The notes beneath the pieces were generated by a model that saw only the letters and a program-made list of their open reading frames with translations, did no database searches and was not told where the DNA came from. This document shows positions 16,911 to 25,147 of a stretch of DNA of 36,253 nucleotides, piece by piece. This DNA is from an uncultured Clostridia bacterium (lineage in GTDB: Bacteria; Bacillota; Clostridia; TANB77; CAG-508): the NCBI GenBank assembly GCA_944386775.1, contig CALXCJ010000011.1:1-36253 (forward strand), read 5' to 3'. The position numbers were made by a program, and so were the translations under genes. Every line of letters begins with the position of its first letter. Within the stretch, counting starts at the first letter, position 1.

Positions 16911-17828
16911 ATGAATCAAATTCTATCAACACAGAAGCCACAAAATAAGAAACAAAAACACAATGCACCAGCTAATATAAGTAGTGTAATAAGGGTATTT
17001 GCAGTTGTATTAATATTTTTTGCCATATTTTTAATAGGCTCAGGAACATATGCTATATACAAAAATCAAAATGAAATAGATAAAGCAGTTATAAAACCAA
17101 CTATAACTTTAGAAAATGAAACAGAAAGCACAATACTATTAAAAGTAATAAGCGAAAATAATATAGACACAGTAACATACTACTGGAATGGAAGCGAAGA
17201 AAAAGTTATAAATGGAGATGGAAAAAAATATATAGAGCAAAGAATAGACATAAAAACAGGATCAAATATATTAACAGTAGTTGCAAGAGATGTTAATGGA
17301 GGAGAAACATCATATAGTAATCAATACACATTAAACAGTAATATTAATATAGAATCATTAGATAATGGAAAAATAAAAATAACATATGAAGGAGACAAAC
17401 TAATTTCATACATGACATACCGTTGGGATGAAGAAGCTGAAACTACAGTAGACGTTAATAATACAATAGTAGATGAAGAAATAGATGTAAGAGCAGGAAT
17501 TCATACACTAACAGTAATATTAGTAGATGAAGAAAACAACACAGAAACAAAAGTACAAGAAATAAACGGAGTATCAACACCAATAATAGACATAAGTTTC
17601 AACGAAGACTATACAAAATATGTAATAAAATTAACAGACCAAATAGGCTTACAAGAAGTAGTAATTACACTAAATGAAGACGAAAACCAAAGATTTGGGC
17701 AAAAATTATCAGGAACAGAATTTGAATTTGAAATACCTTTATATGAAGGTAGTGACAATAAAATGCAAGTAACTGTTACAAACTCAAGCAATATAGAAGC
17801 TGAAAGAAGAGTACAATATCCAAAATAA
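16911..17828 (+). CDS. Membrane-anchored extracytoplasmic protein with three Ig-like repeats
   Basis: A 305-aa protein of unknown function. It has a short basic cytoplasmic N-terminus (~26 residues) and one membrane segment (about 27-50). Three tandem beta-rich repeats of ~80-90 residues follow outside the cell, each ending in a hydrophobic strand (NILTVVARD, HTLTVILVD, NKMQVTVTN). The first two repeats contain aromatic strands with the pattern V/M-T-Y-x-W. The layout resembles bacterial Ig-like domains. It has its own promoter and directly follows the adhesin genes, so a role in envelope structure or adhesin display is plausible but unproven. No enzymatic motif was seen. Confidence 0.8.
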   Translation: MNQILSTQKPQNKKQKHNAPANISSVIRVFAVVLIFFAIFLIGSGTYAIYKNQNEIDKAVIKPTITLENETESTILLKVISENNIDTVTYYWNGSEEKVINGDGKKYIEQRIDIKTGSNILTVVARDVNGGETSYSNQYTLNSNINIESLDNGKIKITYEGDKLISYMTYRWDEEAETTVDVNNTIVDEEIDVRAGIHTLTVILVDEENNTETKVQEINGVSTPIIDISFNEDYTKYVIKLTDQIGLQEVVITLNEDENQRFGQKLSGTEFEFEIPLYEGSDNKMQVTVTNSSNIEAERRVQYPK

Positions 17829-18002
17829 TTAAAATAAAATATCCCAAATAAAGAAAAACAAATAAAAAAAGACAAAATACTAAATATCAAATTAAGTAAA
17901 ATACCAAATATAGAATATAAAATTTAGAAAGAAATAAGTATCAAAATTAAAAAAAGTAAAATACTAAATATCAAATAAAATGAAAGGGCAAAATGGAAAA
18001 AT
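17829..18002 (+). repeat. A-rich intergenic repeats
   Basis: Non-coding. It contains two near-copies of AGTAAAATAC(C/T)AAATAT (about 17895 and 17958) and other A-rich reiterations. A weak AAAGGG precedes the next start. Confidence 0.45.
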
Positions 18003-18864
18003 ATGTTTAAATTATTAGCATACTTTGTAATATACTCTATTGGTCGGGTGGATACTAGAATCAATATTCAGAAGTATATGTGAAAAGAAAATAATAAATA
18101 CAGGATTCCTCAAAGGACCATTTTGTCCTATATATGGAATAGGGGCAATAATAATGATAGTTTTCTTAGAAAGATTCAAAGCAAACATACCACTATTATT
18201 TGTCATGTCAACAGTAATACTAACAATTTGGGAATATATAGTAGGGTATTTCCTAGAAAAAGCATTTCATACAAAATACTGGGACTATTCAAACCATAAA
18301 ATAAATTTGCATGGACGAATATGCCTTACAAACTCAATTTTTTGGGGAATACTAGGAGTAGTATTTATATATTTCATACATCCATTTGTAGAAAAACAAC
18401 TATTAGTTATAAACGAAACACTTTTGCAAATAGTAATATATTTTATAGCAATATTATTGACAATAGATGCAATAATAAGTATTATAAAAGTAAAAAATAT
18501 ACACATAACACTTGAAAAAATAGAAAACATAAACAAACAAATAAAAGAAAAAATAGAAGAAATAAAAAAATTAACACTAGAAGAAGAAAAAGAATCATTA
18601 TCTGAAAACCTACAACTAATGGTAGACAAACTAGACAAAAAGAAAAATCAAATAATAAGAAGACTATACAAAAGAGTATACAGGCTAAAAAAAGCCTTCC
18701 CAGCTATTAATTCAGAAGAAATAACAGAAATATTAAATAAAAGAATTGAATTAATCAAAAAAGAAAACAACAATAAAAAAGAAGAAATAAAATCTAAAAA
18801 AGAAAAAAACAACAAAAAAGAAGAAATAAAATCAAAAAATAAAAAAAATTCAAATAATAAATAG
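18003..18864 (+). CDS. CmpB-like (ABC_trans_CmpB) membrane protein, +1 shift at CGG near the start
   Basis: An integral membrane protein of the putative ABC-transporter permease family named after CmpB. Family hallmarks are YS-x-x-GW-x-x-E near the N-terminus and GFLKGPFCPIYGIGA. Four or five membrane segments follow, up to about residue 160, and then a long, lysine-rich coiled-coil tail. The N-terminal 14 residues (from ATG 18003) are in one frame and the rest in another. The zero-frame codon after Gly14 is CGG at 18045-18047. Skipping C18045 reads GGG as Gly15 followed by Trp16, which restores the conserved GW pair and a 286-aa protein. A start within the second frame would lose the first membrane segment. 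The substrate is unknown. The tail ends in low-complexity KKEEIKS repeats. Confidence 0.85.
18045..18048 (+). other. CGG +1 recoding site in the CmpB-like gene
   Basis: Zero-frame GGT CGG GTG; the restoring reading is GGT (C) GGG TGG, giving Gly-Gly-Trp. Confidence 0.72.
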
Positions 18865-19006
18865 TATAAAACTAAAATTGAATTATGAAACAAGTAAAAG
18901 GATTAAATAAAAAAATTGAATAAAAAAATAAACAAAAGAATTGAATAATAAAGAACTAAATAAAAGTACAAAGTAAAAAATTAATTCTAAAAATAGGAGG
19001 AATCTT
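18865..19006 (+). repeat. A-rich intergenic stretch
   Basis: Non-coding. It shows reiterated AAAATTGAATAA-like units (18884-18955) and the ribosome binding site AGGAGGA just before ATG 19007. No terminator or promoter was recognised. Confidence 0.4.
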
Positions 19007-19939
19007 ATGGTACAAGAGATTTATATAATAGATGATGATGATTCGTCAATAATAGTCTTTAGAGAATTATTCAAAAATGACAAAGAATACAAATTTATCA
19101 GCGTAAAATCAGACCAAATAGATGTAGCACTAAAAAATATACCAGCAATAATAATAATAAATGAAGACGCAATAGAAGTAGATGTCATAGACTTATGCAA
19201 AAAAATCAGAACAGACGATGACAACAGCATAACACCAGTAATAGTAGTATCATCAAATGGAGACAAAGAACACAGAATAGAAATACTAAAAGAATCAATA
19301 GAATACTACATAAAAAAACCCGTAAATGAAAAATACTTATATTACACAGTAAAAAACCTAAATAGACTAATGAACATCAACCGTAGAATAAGCCCATTAA
19401 CAGGATTACCAGGAAATGTACAAATACATGCAGAATTGAAAAAAAGAATATCAAACAAAGAAGAATTTTGCGTATTATATCTAGATCTAGATAATTTTAA
19501 AGCATATAATGATGTATATGGATTCTTAAAAGGAGATCAAATAATAAAATTCACAGCAGACGTAATACTAAACCAAGTACATCAAGAGTACCAGGAGAAC
19601 ACATTTGTAGGACATATAGGAGGAGACGACTTCATAGCAATAGTACCAGGAACAAGATGTGAAAAATTATGTCAAAATATAATAGCAAACTTTGATGAAA
19701 AAGTAACAACATTTTTTACGCCAGACGATGCAAAAAAAGGATATATAGAAGTTGCAAACAGAAAAGGAATAATAGAACAATTTCCGCTAACTGCAATTTC
19801 AATAGGAGTAGTTGTAGTAGATGTAAATAGATTCTACAATATACTAGAAATAGGAGAAATAGGTGCACAAGTAAAACATGCTGCAAAATCTGTAGTAGGA
19901 AGCAGTTATGCAATAGACAGAAGAGTGCCAAAACAATAA
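19007..19939 (+). CDS. REC-GGDEF response regulator (probable diguanylate cyclase) with an altered phosphoacceptor
   Basis: A 310-aa cytoplasmic protein. Residues ~3-120 form a receiver-like domain (YIIDDDDS at the acidic pocket, YYIKKPVN with the conserved Lys-Pro). Residues ~135-300 form a GGDEF domain with SPLTGLPGN, LYLDLDNFKAYND and the active-site loop GGDDF, an accepted variant of GG(D/E)EF. By alignment with the usual PDLIILD pattern, the phosphoacceptor aspartate is replaced: the strand reads PAIIIINED, placing Asn there. The receiver may therefore be regulated without phosphorylation. If active, the enzyme makes cyclic di-GMP from two GTP, which commonly controls surface adhesion; its position after the adhesin cluster fits that, as an inference. 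AGGAGG lies 8 bases before the start. Confidence 0.88.
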   Translation: MVQEIYIIDDDDSSIIVFRELFKNDKEYKFISVKSDQIDVALKNIPAIIIINEDAIEVDVIDLCKKIRTDDDNSITPVIVVSSNGDKEHRIEILKESIEYYIKKPVNEKYLYYTVKNLNRLMNINRRISPLTGLPGNVQIHAELKKRISNKEEFCVLYLDLDNFKAYNDVYGFLKGDQIIKFTADVILNQVHQEYQENTFVGHIGGDDFIAIVPGTRCEKLCQNIIANFDEKVTTFFTPDDAKKGYIEVANRKGIIEQFPLTAISIGVVVVDVNRFYNILEIGEIGAQVKHAAKSVVGSSYAIDRRVPKQ

Positions 19940-19967
19940 AATTAAAATTGAATAAATTCATTATAAA

Positions 19968-20133
19968 AATTGCAGATGTAAAAGTTTGCAATTTATTTGG
20001 TTTTTATTAAAAGAAAAAAGGATTAATGACACAAATTACACATTTTGTAATTGGAATGATGAGGATTTTCAAAGAGAAATGAATTTATTAAAAGAAAAGA
20101 GAGAAGAAATATTAAAAGATTATACTTAAAAAC
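19968..20133 (+). repeat. ~166-bp direct repeat, left copy
   Basis: Near-identical to 23129-23295 (one small difference in a T run and one C/T change near the end). It begins with a dyad AATTGCA/TGCAATT that may terminate the GGDEF gene. It contains a relic frame ending in NDEDFQREMNLLKEKREEIL. The pair brackets the accessory island. Confidence 0.9.
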
Positions 20134-20173
20134 GTAATATAACAATTAGAATTTAAAAAATTATAAGGAGATT

Positions 20174-21218
20174 ATGATGAATGAAATAGATATTTTAAAA
20201 GATTTAGTAAGTTTTAATACTATAAAAGATAAAGAAAATCAAAAAATTTTAAATTATATTGAACAATTTTTATCTAAATTAGGATTTAGAACATTAAAAA
20301 AAGAAAAATATTTAATAATGAGTATTGGAAAAGAACCTAAATTAGCTTTTTTAGGACATAGCGATACTGTTGATTTTACAAATGGTTGGAGTACTAATCC
20401 TTTTAAATTAACCAAAAAGAATGATAAATTATATGGACTAGGTTCATGCGACATGAAGGGAGGAATTGCTTCATTTTTACAAGCACTTAGTGAAATTGAT
20501 TTACAATCTTTAAATAATGGCATAAAAGTATATATAACTTATGATGAAGAAATAAGTTTTGGAGGAATAAAAGAAATAGTGGAGACTGATGAAGCTTTCC
20601 CAGAATATGTTATAATAGGGGAGCCAACAGATAATAAAATAATAACTGGTTGTAAAGGACTATTTGCAATTAAAGTTTATACTTATGGAAATAAAGTTCA
20701 TTCAAGTAGACCAGATAAAGGAAAAAATGCTAATTCTATTATGATAAAATTATTAAATGAATTAGAAAATTTTTATGAATCCATTATAAAAAAAGAGAAA
20801 AATTCTAAATTCGAAGTTCCATACACTACTATGAATATAGGTTTAATAAATGGTGGAAATTCAATAAATTCCTTAGCAGATAAATGTGAAGCATATATTG
20901 ATTTTAGAATAATGAAAGATGAACATATATCAATTATCAAAGAAAAACTACAAAATTTATGTAAAAAATATGATGCAACATTTTGTGTGGATTTGGAAAT
21001 TTTACCATTTTTTAATCATATAGATTTTATTAGCAAACAAGAAACAGCTGGATTTATGACAGAGGCTAGTTTTCTAAAAACAAAAAGAATTATTTTAGGA
21101 CCTCGGACCAGTTGTAGCTCATGAAGTTAATAAATATATAACAATTACTTCATTTAAGAAAACAATCGAACAATATAAAGAATTCATTTTAAAAATTTGT
21201 AATAAAAAAGAAGATTGA
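20174..21218 (+). CDS. M20 family metallopeptidase (ArgE/DapE-like), +1 shift at CGG
   Basis: A zinc-dependent deacylase/peptidase of the ArgE/DapE/ACY1 superfamily; the substrate is unknown. Metal-binding and catalytic motifs are in order: GHSDTVDF (His, Asp), GSCDMKGG (Asp), YDEEISFGG (catalytic Glu pair), IGEPTDN, and a dimerisation region with NKVHSSRPDKG. The last metal ligand, His of AHEVNKYI, lies only in the second frame. The frame breaks at zero-frame CGG 21104-21106 inside the signature GPGPVVAH. Skipping C21104 restores the second Gly (residue 311) and a product of 347 aa with a normal C-terminus. AAGGAG is at 20165-20170; ATG 20177 is an equally good start. T-rich codons differ from the chromosomal style, and the gene lies inside the repeat-bounded island. 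Confidence 0.88.
21104..21107 (+). other. CGG +1 recoding site in the M20 peptidase gene
   Basis: Zero-frame CCT CGG ACC; the restoring reading is CCT (C) GGA CCA, giving Pro-Gly-Pro of the conserved GPG motif. The zero frame ends a few codons later at TGA. Confidence 0.75.
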
Positions 21219-21237
21219 TAATGAAAAGGAGTATCAA

Positions 21238-21765
21238 ATGGAACCAGTAAACGAAAATAAAATATTAATTAGAAAAGTAAAATATGATGACATAGAACAA
21301 ATTGTAGATATAAATATCAAAGACTGGAAAAAAGTATATAAAGGGATAATAGATGATGAAATATTAGACAACTTAGATAGAAGTAAAAAAATAGAAAAAT
21401 GGAAAAAGCATTATAATACTGGAAATGTAATTGTAGCAGAGAAAAATGGTAGTGTATTAGGATATTGTAGATATGACGATAATGCATATTATGAAAATAC
21501 TGATATAGATTCTGAAATAATAGCTCTATATGTTGATTATGACAAATTAGGTAATGGAGTAGGTAGAAAATTATTTGAATATGTAATAATAGATTTAAAA
21601 AATAAGCAAAAAAATAAAATGGTAATTTGGTGTTTAGAAAAGAATGAAAATGCAAGAAAATTTTATGAGAAAATGGGGGGAGAATTAGTAAATAAAGAAA
21701 AATATTTCGAAAAAGATGGAAGAATATATAAAGAAGTAGGGTATATATATGATGTTAAAAAATAA
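21238..21765 (+). CDS. GNAT family N-acetyltransferase
   Basis: A 175-aa acetyltransferase of the Gcn5-related fold, which transfers an acetyl group from acetyl-CoA to an amine. Visible features are the N-terminal IRKVKYDDIEQIVDI helix-strand, a central strand SEIIALYVDYDKLGNGVGRKL containing the acetyl-CoA pyrophosphate loop (GNGVG), and the C-terminal NENARKFYEKMGGE motif typical of the family. AAGGAG lies 7 bases before ATG. It is 19 bases after the M20 peptidase and probably co-transcribed. The substrate cannot be inferred. Confidence 0.9.
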   Translation: MEPVNENKILIRKVKYDDIEQIVDINIKDWKKVYKGIIDDEILDNLDRSKKIEKWKKHYNTGNVIVAEKNGSVLGYCRYDDNAYYENTDIDSEIIALYVDYDKLGNGVGRKLFEYVIIDLKNKQKNKMVIWCLEKNENARKFYEKMGGELVNKEKYFEKDGRIYKEVGYIYDVKK

Positions 21766-21785
21766 AATTTTTAGGAGTTGATATA

Positions 21786-22055
21786 ATGAAGAACAAACCA
21801 ATAATCGGAACAATCGGAAAAGTGCAACCAAAATATAATGATGATTTATGGCATCGAATTGATGAGGTAGATGAAATAAGATATTTAATAGTAAAAAATG
21901 GTGGGATTGCTATAACATTGCTACCAACAGAAGTAACAATGGATTTCAATGATAATGATATTAAAGATGAGAAGGAATTAAATAGTGAAGAAATAGAAAG
22001 ATTAAAATTTCCGTTTTATAAAGGAATATTAAAAATTTTTTATGGAAAGGAATAG
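21786..22055 (+). pseudogene. Truncated class I amidotransferase (peptidase C26/PuuD-like), N-terminal fragment
   Basis: An 89-aa frame resembling only the N-terminus of gamma-glutamyl-gamma-aminobutyrate hydrolase-type proteins: KPIIGTIGKV, an EIRYLIVKNGG helix and ITLLPTEV, followed by an acidic insert and SEEIERLK. Family members are about 240-280 aa and carry a catalytic Cys-His-Glu set, none of which is present. After residue ~75 the sequence (FPFYKGILKIFYGKE) no longer resembles the family, which indicates a deletion junction. AGGAG precedes the ATG, so a short product may still be made. No CGG is near the break, so this is a different kind of lesion from the recoding sites. Confidence 0.65.
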
Positions 22056-22064
22056 TATAATAAT

Positions 22065-22403
22065 ATGGATAAATTACTAGAATATGAAAGTTTATTATTT
22101 AAAAAGAATTTTTGCTCAAAAAGGGAAAATTTAGAAAAAATATTCCATCAAGACTTTTTCGAATACGGAAAATCAGGTAAAGTTTTTAATAGAAATGGCA
22201 CTATCAATTTTTTATTAAATTCAGAAGATAGAGATATACAAATATTAAACTTTGATGTAAAGCAAATAGATGAAAAAATATTTGTAGTACATTATATATC
22301 AAAACATCGTGGAGAACAGCTCGTGCTTAGAACTTCAATCTGGATTTGTGAAGAAGGAAAATTTAAACTATATTTTCATCAAGGCACTGTTGCAAACCTT
22401 TAG
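22065..22403 (+). CDS. NTF2-like / DUF4440-type protein
   Basis: A 112-aa protein with the SnoaL/DUF4440 pattern: an N-terminal helix EYESLLFKKNF, then LEKIFHQDFFEYGKSGKVFNR, and three to four strands ending in RTSIWICEEGKFKLYFHQGT. Such proteins form small cone-shaped dimers used as enzymes or binding domains; no specific function can be assigned. It follows the amidotransferase fragment by 9 bases, so it is probably in the same transcript. Confidence 0.75.
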   Translation: MDKLLEYESLLFKKNFCSKRENLEKIFHQDFFEYGKSGKVFNRNGTINFLLNSEDRDIQILNFDVKQIDEKIFVVHYISKHRGEQLVLRTSIWICEEGKFKLYFHQGTVANL

Positions 22404-22541
22404 ACTACAATAATAAAATAGTAGTAATAGAAAAAGTAACTAATCCTTCATAAAAAGTTGATAAAAATTAAAAAAAACAACAAAATTTATCAAAAGTGTG
22501 GTATAATATGAATATGAATCAAAAAAAGGAGATGAGTGATT

Positions 22542-22790
22542 ATGACAATGAAACAAAAAGAATTATATAATGTAATTGAAAGTTTACCAGAAGAATTATC
22601 AAATAAAGTTGTAGATTATATAGAATATCTTAAATTTTCTTATATGACAAAAGCTCCAGATAATTTAATTATAAAAGATGATAAAGATTTATTGGAAAAA
22701 TTAAAAAAAGGTATGGAATATACTAATAATGGAAAGGTATGTTCTATTGAAGAAGCATATGAAGAAGTTAAAGGAATTTTAGCAAATTAA
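22542..22790 (+). CDS. Putative antitoxin of a type II toxin-antitoxin pair
   Basis: An 82-aa protein, helical at the N-terminus (KELYNVIESLPEELSNKVVDYIEYLK) in the style of DUF2281-like antitoxins, with a C-terminal SIEEAYEEVKGIL tail likely to bind the toxin. A TATAAT box lies at 22502-22507 and AGGAG at 22527-22531; ATG 22542 is preferred over the upstream GTG 22536. The RelE/ParE-like gene begins 16 bases after its stop, and this order (antitoxin first) is standard. Confidence 0.75.
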   Translation: MTMKQKELYNVIESLPEELSNKVVDYIEYLKFSYMTKAPDNLIIKDDKDLLEKLKKGMEYTNNGKVCSIEEAYEEVKGILAN

Positions 22791-22806
22791 AATGGAGGTT
22801 TTGGTA

Positions 22807-23121
22807 TTGGAAGAATACAAAGTAGAATTATCTATTCAAGCAAAAGAAGACTATAAAAGTATTATAAGATATATAAAATACAAATTATTGGAGCCTAATA
22901 TTGCAGAAAGATATGCTGAATTAATAAAGAATGAAATTAATACTTTGAAATATAATCCACAAAAATTTGCTATTATTGATTATGACATGATAAAAAAATA
23001 TAGATTCAGAAAACTAATTATTAAAAATTATATTGCATTTTATAGAATTAATAAAGATGAAAAAATAGTAAATGTAGAGAGAATTTTGTATGGTGCAACT
23101 GAGTGGAAAAATAAATTATAA
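22807..23121 (+). CDS. RelE/ParE superfamily toxin
   Basis: A small basic protein of 104 aa with the RelE/ParE pattern: EEYKVELSIQAKEDYKSI, then RYIKYKLLEPNIAERYAELI, then RKLIIKNYIAFYRI and a final strand ending VERILYGATEW. RelE members cut mRNA at the ribosome and ParE members poison gyrase; I cannot tell which this is. A GGAGG site at 22794-22798 sits on top of the upstream ATG 22792, so TTG 22807, eight bases after it, is the more likely start and gives the usual N-terminus. Confidence 0.85.
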   Translation: MEEYKVELSIQAKEDYKSIIRYIKYKLLEPNIAERYAELIKNEINTLKYNPQKFAIIDYDMIKKYRFRKLIIKNYIAFYRINKDEKIVNVERILYGATEWKNKL

Positions 23122-23128
23122 ATTAAAG

Positions 23129-23295
23129 AATTGCAGATGTAAAAGTTTGCAATTTATTTGGTTTTATATTAAAAGAAAAAAGGATTAATGACACAAATTA
23201 CACATTTTGTAATTGGAATGATGAGGATTTTCAAAGAGAAATGAATTTATTAAAAGAAAAGAGAGAAGAAATATTAAAAGATTATATTTAAAAAC
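23129..23295 (+). repeat. ~166-bp direct repeat, right copy
   Basis: Matches 19968-20133. The stretch 23122-23552 carries no intact gene: it holds this repeat, a relic frame just behind it and A-rich sequence leading to the amidase. Confidence 0.9.
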
Positions 23296-23299
23296 AGAA

Positions 23300-23386
23300 T
23301 TAAAAAACTACTATGAAAAATTTGGTGCTCAGTATATGGAAAAATTGAATGAGAAAGAAAAGATATATTTTTTTGATATAAAATAG
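23300..23386 (+). pseudogene. Gene-tail relic behind the right repeat
   Basis: A 28-codon open stretch reading LKNYYEKFGAQYMEKL and ending FFDIK-stop. It has no start codon or ribosome binding site of its own and looks like the 3' remnant of a deleted gene. The family is unknown. Confidence 0.4.
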
Positions 23387-23552
23387 ATAAAAAGGAATAG
23401 AAATTTATAAAAAAATAAAAAGAAATTATTCCCAAACTTATAAAACATTAACCAACCAAAAAAGTAATAAAAAAAATTAATATTAATATAATAAAGTATA
23501 AAATATTAAAAATCCAAGACAAAAAAACAAACATAAAAATCAAGGAGGAACC

Positions 23553-24267
23553 ATGATATTTTTAAACAGAAAAAGAATAAGTTTAATATTAATAATAATA
23601 TTACTTGGAATATTCACATTCTCATATCAGCAAGAAACAGAAAGTAAAAATGCACAAATAGTAACCTCAACACCAGTATCAGGAAAAGTAGTAGTTTTAG
23701 ATGCAGGGCATGGATTTCCAGACGAGCGGAGCACAAAGCAAAAACGGAACAACAGAATCAAACATAAACCTAAAAATAACATTAAAAGTACAAAATCTAT
23801 TAGAACAAAGTGGATGTACAGTAATACTAACCAGATCAGATGAAAACGGAATATATGATGCAAGCAGTAGCACAATAAAAAGCAAAAAGATTTCAGACAT
23901 AAAAAACAGAGTAAAAATAGGAAACGAATCATCAGCAGACATATTTGTATCAATCCACCTAAATAAAATACCACAAGAACAATATTACGGATGGCAATGT
24001 TTCTACCAAAAAAACAATGAAAACAGTAAGAAACTAGCAACAAGTCTGCAAAACAACCTAAACCAATCAATACAAAAAGAAAACAACCGTGTACCAATGC
24101 AAATAGAAAATGTATACATAGTAAAACATGTAGAAATACCGCTATCAATAGTAGAATGTGGATTTTTATCAAACACCCAAGAAGAAAAAGAATTGCAAGA
24201 AGAAGAATATCAAGATAGACTTGCTTGGGGAATATATAATGGAATAATAGAATATTTTTATGACTAA
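23553..24267 (+). CDS. cwlD: N-acetylmuramoyl-L-alanine amidase (CwlD-like), +1 shift at CGG
   Basis: A zinc amidase of the Amidase_3 family that cleaves between N-acetylmuramic acid and the stem peptide; CwlD members act in spore-cortex maturation. An N-terminal membrane anchor/signal (residues ~8-25) precedes VVVLDAGHGFPDE (first zinc His). The second frame carries GTTESNINLKIT (zinc Glu), VSIHLN (zinc His) and VECGFLSN (catalytic Glu). The join is at zero-frame CGG 23727-23729. Skipping C23727 gives PDE-GAQSKNG with Gly59 at a position usually glycine, and a complete 237-aa enzyme. All zinc ligands but one lie after the shift, so the zero-frame product would be inactive. GGAGG precedes ATG 23553. 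The cwlD symbol is a family-level guess. Confidence 0.88.
23727..23730 (+). other. CGG +1 recoding site in the amidase gene
   Basis: Zero-frame GAG CGG AGC; the restoring reading is GAG (C) GGA GCA, giving Glu-Gly-Ala. The preceding GAG offers no slippery re-pairing for a P-site tRNA. Confidence 0.75.
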
Positions 24268-24313
24268 GATAAAAAATTAATAACTAATCTTTAAAAATAT
24301 AACATACCAAGTA

Positions 24314-24347
24314 CCTCTAAATTCAAATGAAATTAGAGGCGCTTTTT
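24314..24347 (+). terminator. Terminator after the amidase
   Basis: CCTCTAA (24314-24320) pairs with TTAGAGG (24333-24339), followed by CGC and five T. Confidence 0.65.
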
Positions 24348-24397
24348 GGGTAATGAAAAGAGAGTTCCAATTTTAGGACACTAGCTTATGATTTAAT

Positions 24398-24490
24398 AAA
24401 AAAATAAAAATACAAAAAAATAAAAATACAAAAAAATAAAAATACAAAAAAATAAAAATACAAAAAAATAAAAATACAAAAAAAGAAATA
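24398..24490. repeat. Tandem 16-bp A-rich microrepeat
   Basis: About five head-to-tail copies of TAAAAATACAAAAAAA, decaying at the right end, in the 305-base gap between the amidase and the Nudix gene. No gene is present in the gap. Confidence 0.9.
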
Positions 24491-24572
24491 AAAATGCAAA
24501 AAATATACAAAATTACCAAAAACCATGATATACTAAAAACATAATAAAATAAAGAAATAAGGAGCAAATCAT

Positions 24573-25136
24573 ATGGAATTTATTGATGTATTAGACGAAA
24601 ACGGAAACTATACCGGAAAAGTAGAAGAAAGAAAAATCATCCACGACAATGGCTTATGGCATATCCACGTCGGAGTATGGCTAATGAATAAAAAAGGAGA
24701 ATTACTATTTCAGCAAAGAGCAAAAGAAAAAAAGGTAAACGCAGAAAAATGGACCAGAACAGGAGGACATGTAGATATGGGAGAAACACCGCTAGAAGCA
24801 ATACAAAGAGAAACAAACGAAGAAATAGGTGTAAAAATCCCAATTGAAAAATTCAAATTACTAAACATCGAAAAAGAAGAAGTATATTTAGCTGAGCACA
24901 AAACAACTAATAGACAATTCATATACAGCTATTTTGCACCAGTCGACTACAAAATAGAAGATTATACCATTCAAAAAGAAGAAGTAAGTAACCTAAAATA
25001 TATAACTATTGAAGAAATGGAAAAAGCATTAGAAAATAAAGATGAAAAATATACATTCATAAAATGGAATAGAATAGATGAAGTAATACAAGAACTAAAA
25101 AAACTAAGAGAAAATATCAACTTAAGTATTACATAA
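24573..25136 (+). CDS. Nudix hydrolase
   Basis: A 187-aa Nudix protein. The Nudix box GGHVDMGETPLEAIQRETNEEIGV (from about residue 66) fits GX5EX7REUXEEXGU. The N-terminal FIDVLDENGNYTGKVEER and LWHIHVGVWLMN resemble the subfamily related to isopentenyl-diphosphate isomerase and diphosphate-linked hydrolases, so the substrate is an X-linked nucleoside or other diphosphate that cannot be named from sequence. AAGGAG precedes ATG by 8 bases. Arginine is mostly AGA, and its several CGG trinucleotides all straddle codons (for example ACC GGA). Confidence 0.92.
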   Translation: MEFIDVLDENGNYTGKVEERKIIHDNGLWHIHVGVWLMNKKGELLFQQRAKEKKVNAEKWTRTGGHVDMGETPLEAIQRETNEEIGVKIPIEKFKLLNIEKEEVYLAEHKTTNRQFIYSYFAPVDYKIEDYTIQKEEVSNLKYITIEEMEKALENKDEKYTFIKWNRIDEVIQELKKLRENINLSIT

Positions 25137-25147
25137 TAAAGTATAAA

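Noticed and set aside
24398..24490. CRISPR-like array
   Set aside because: The units are 16-bp head-to-tail A-rich repeats without unique spacers or cas genes.
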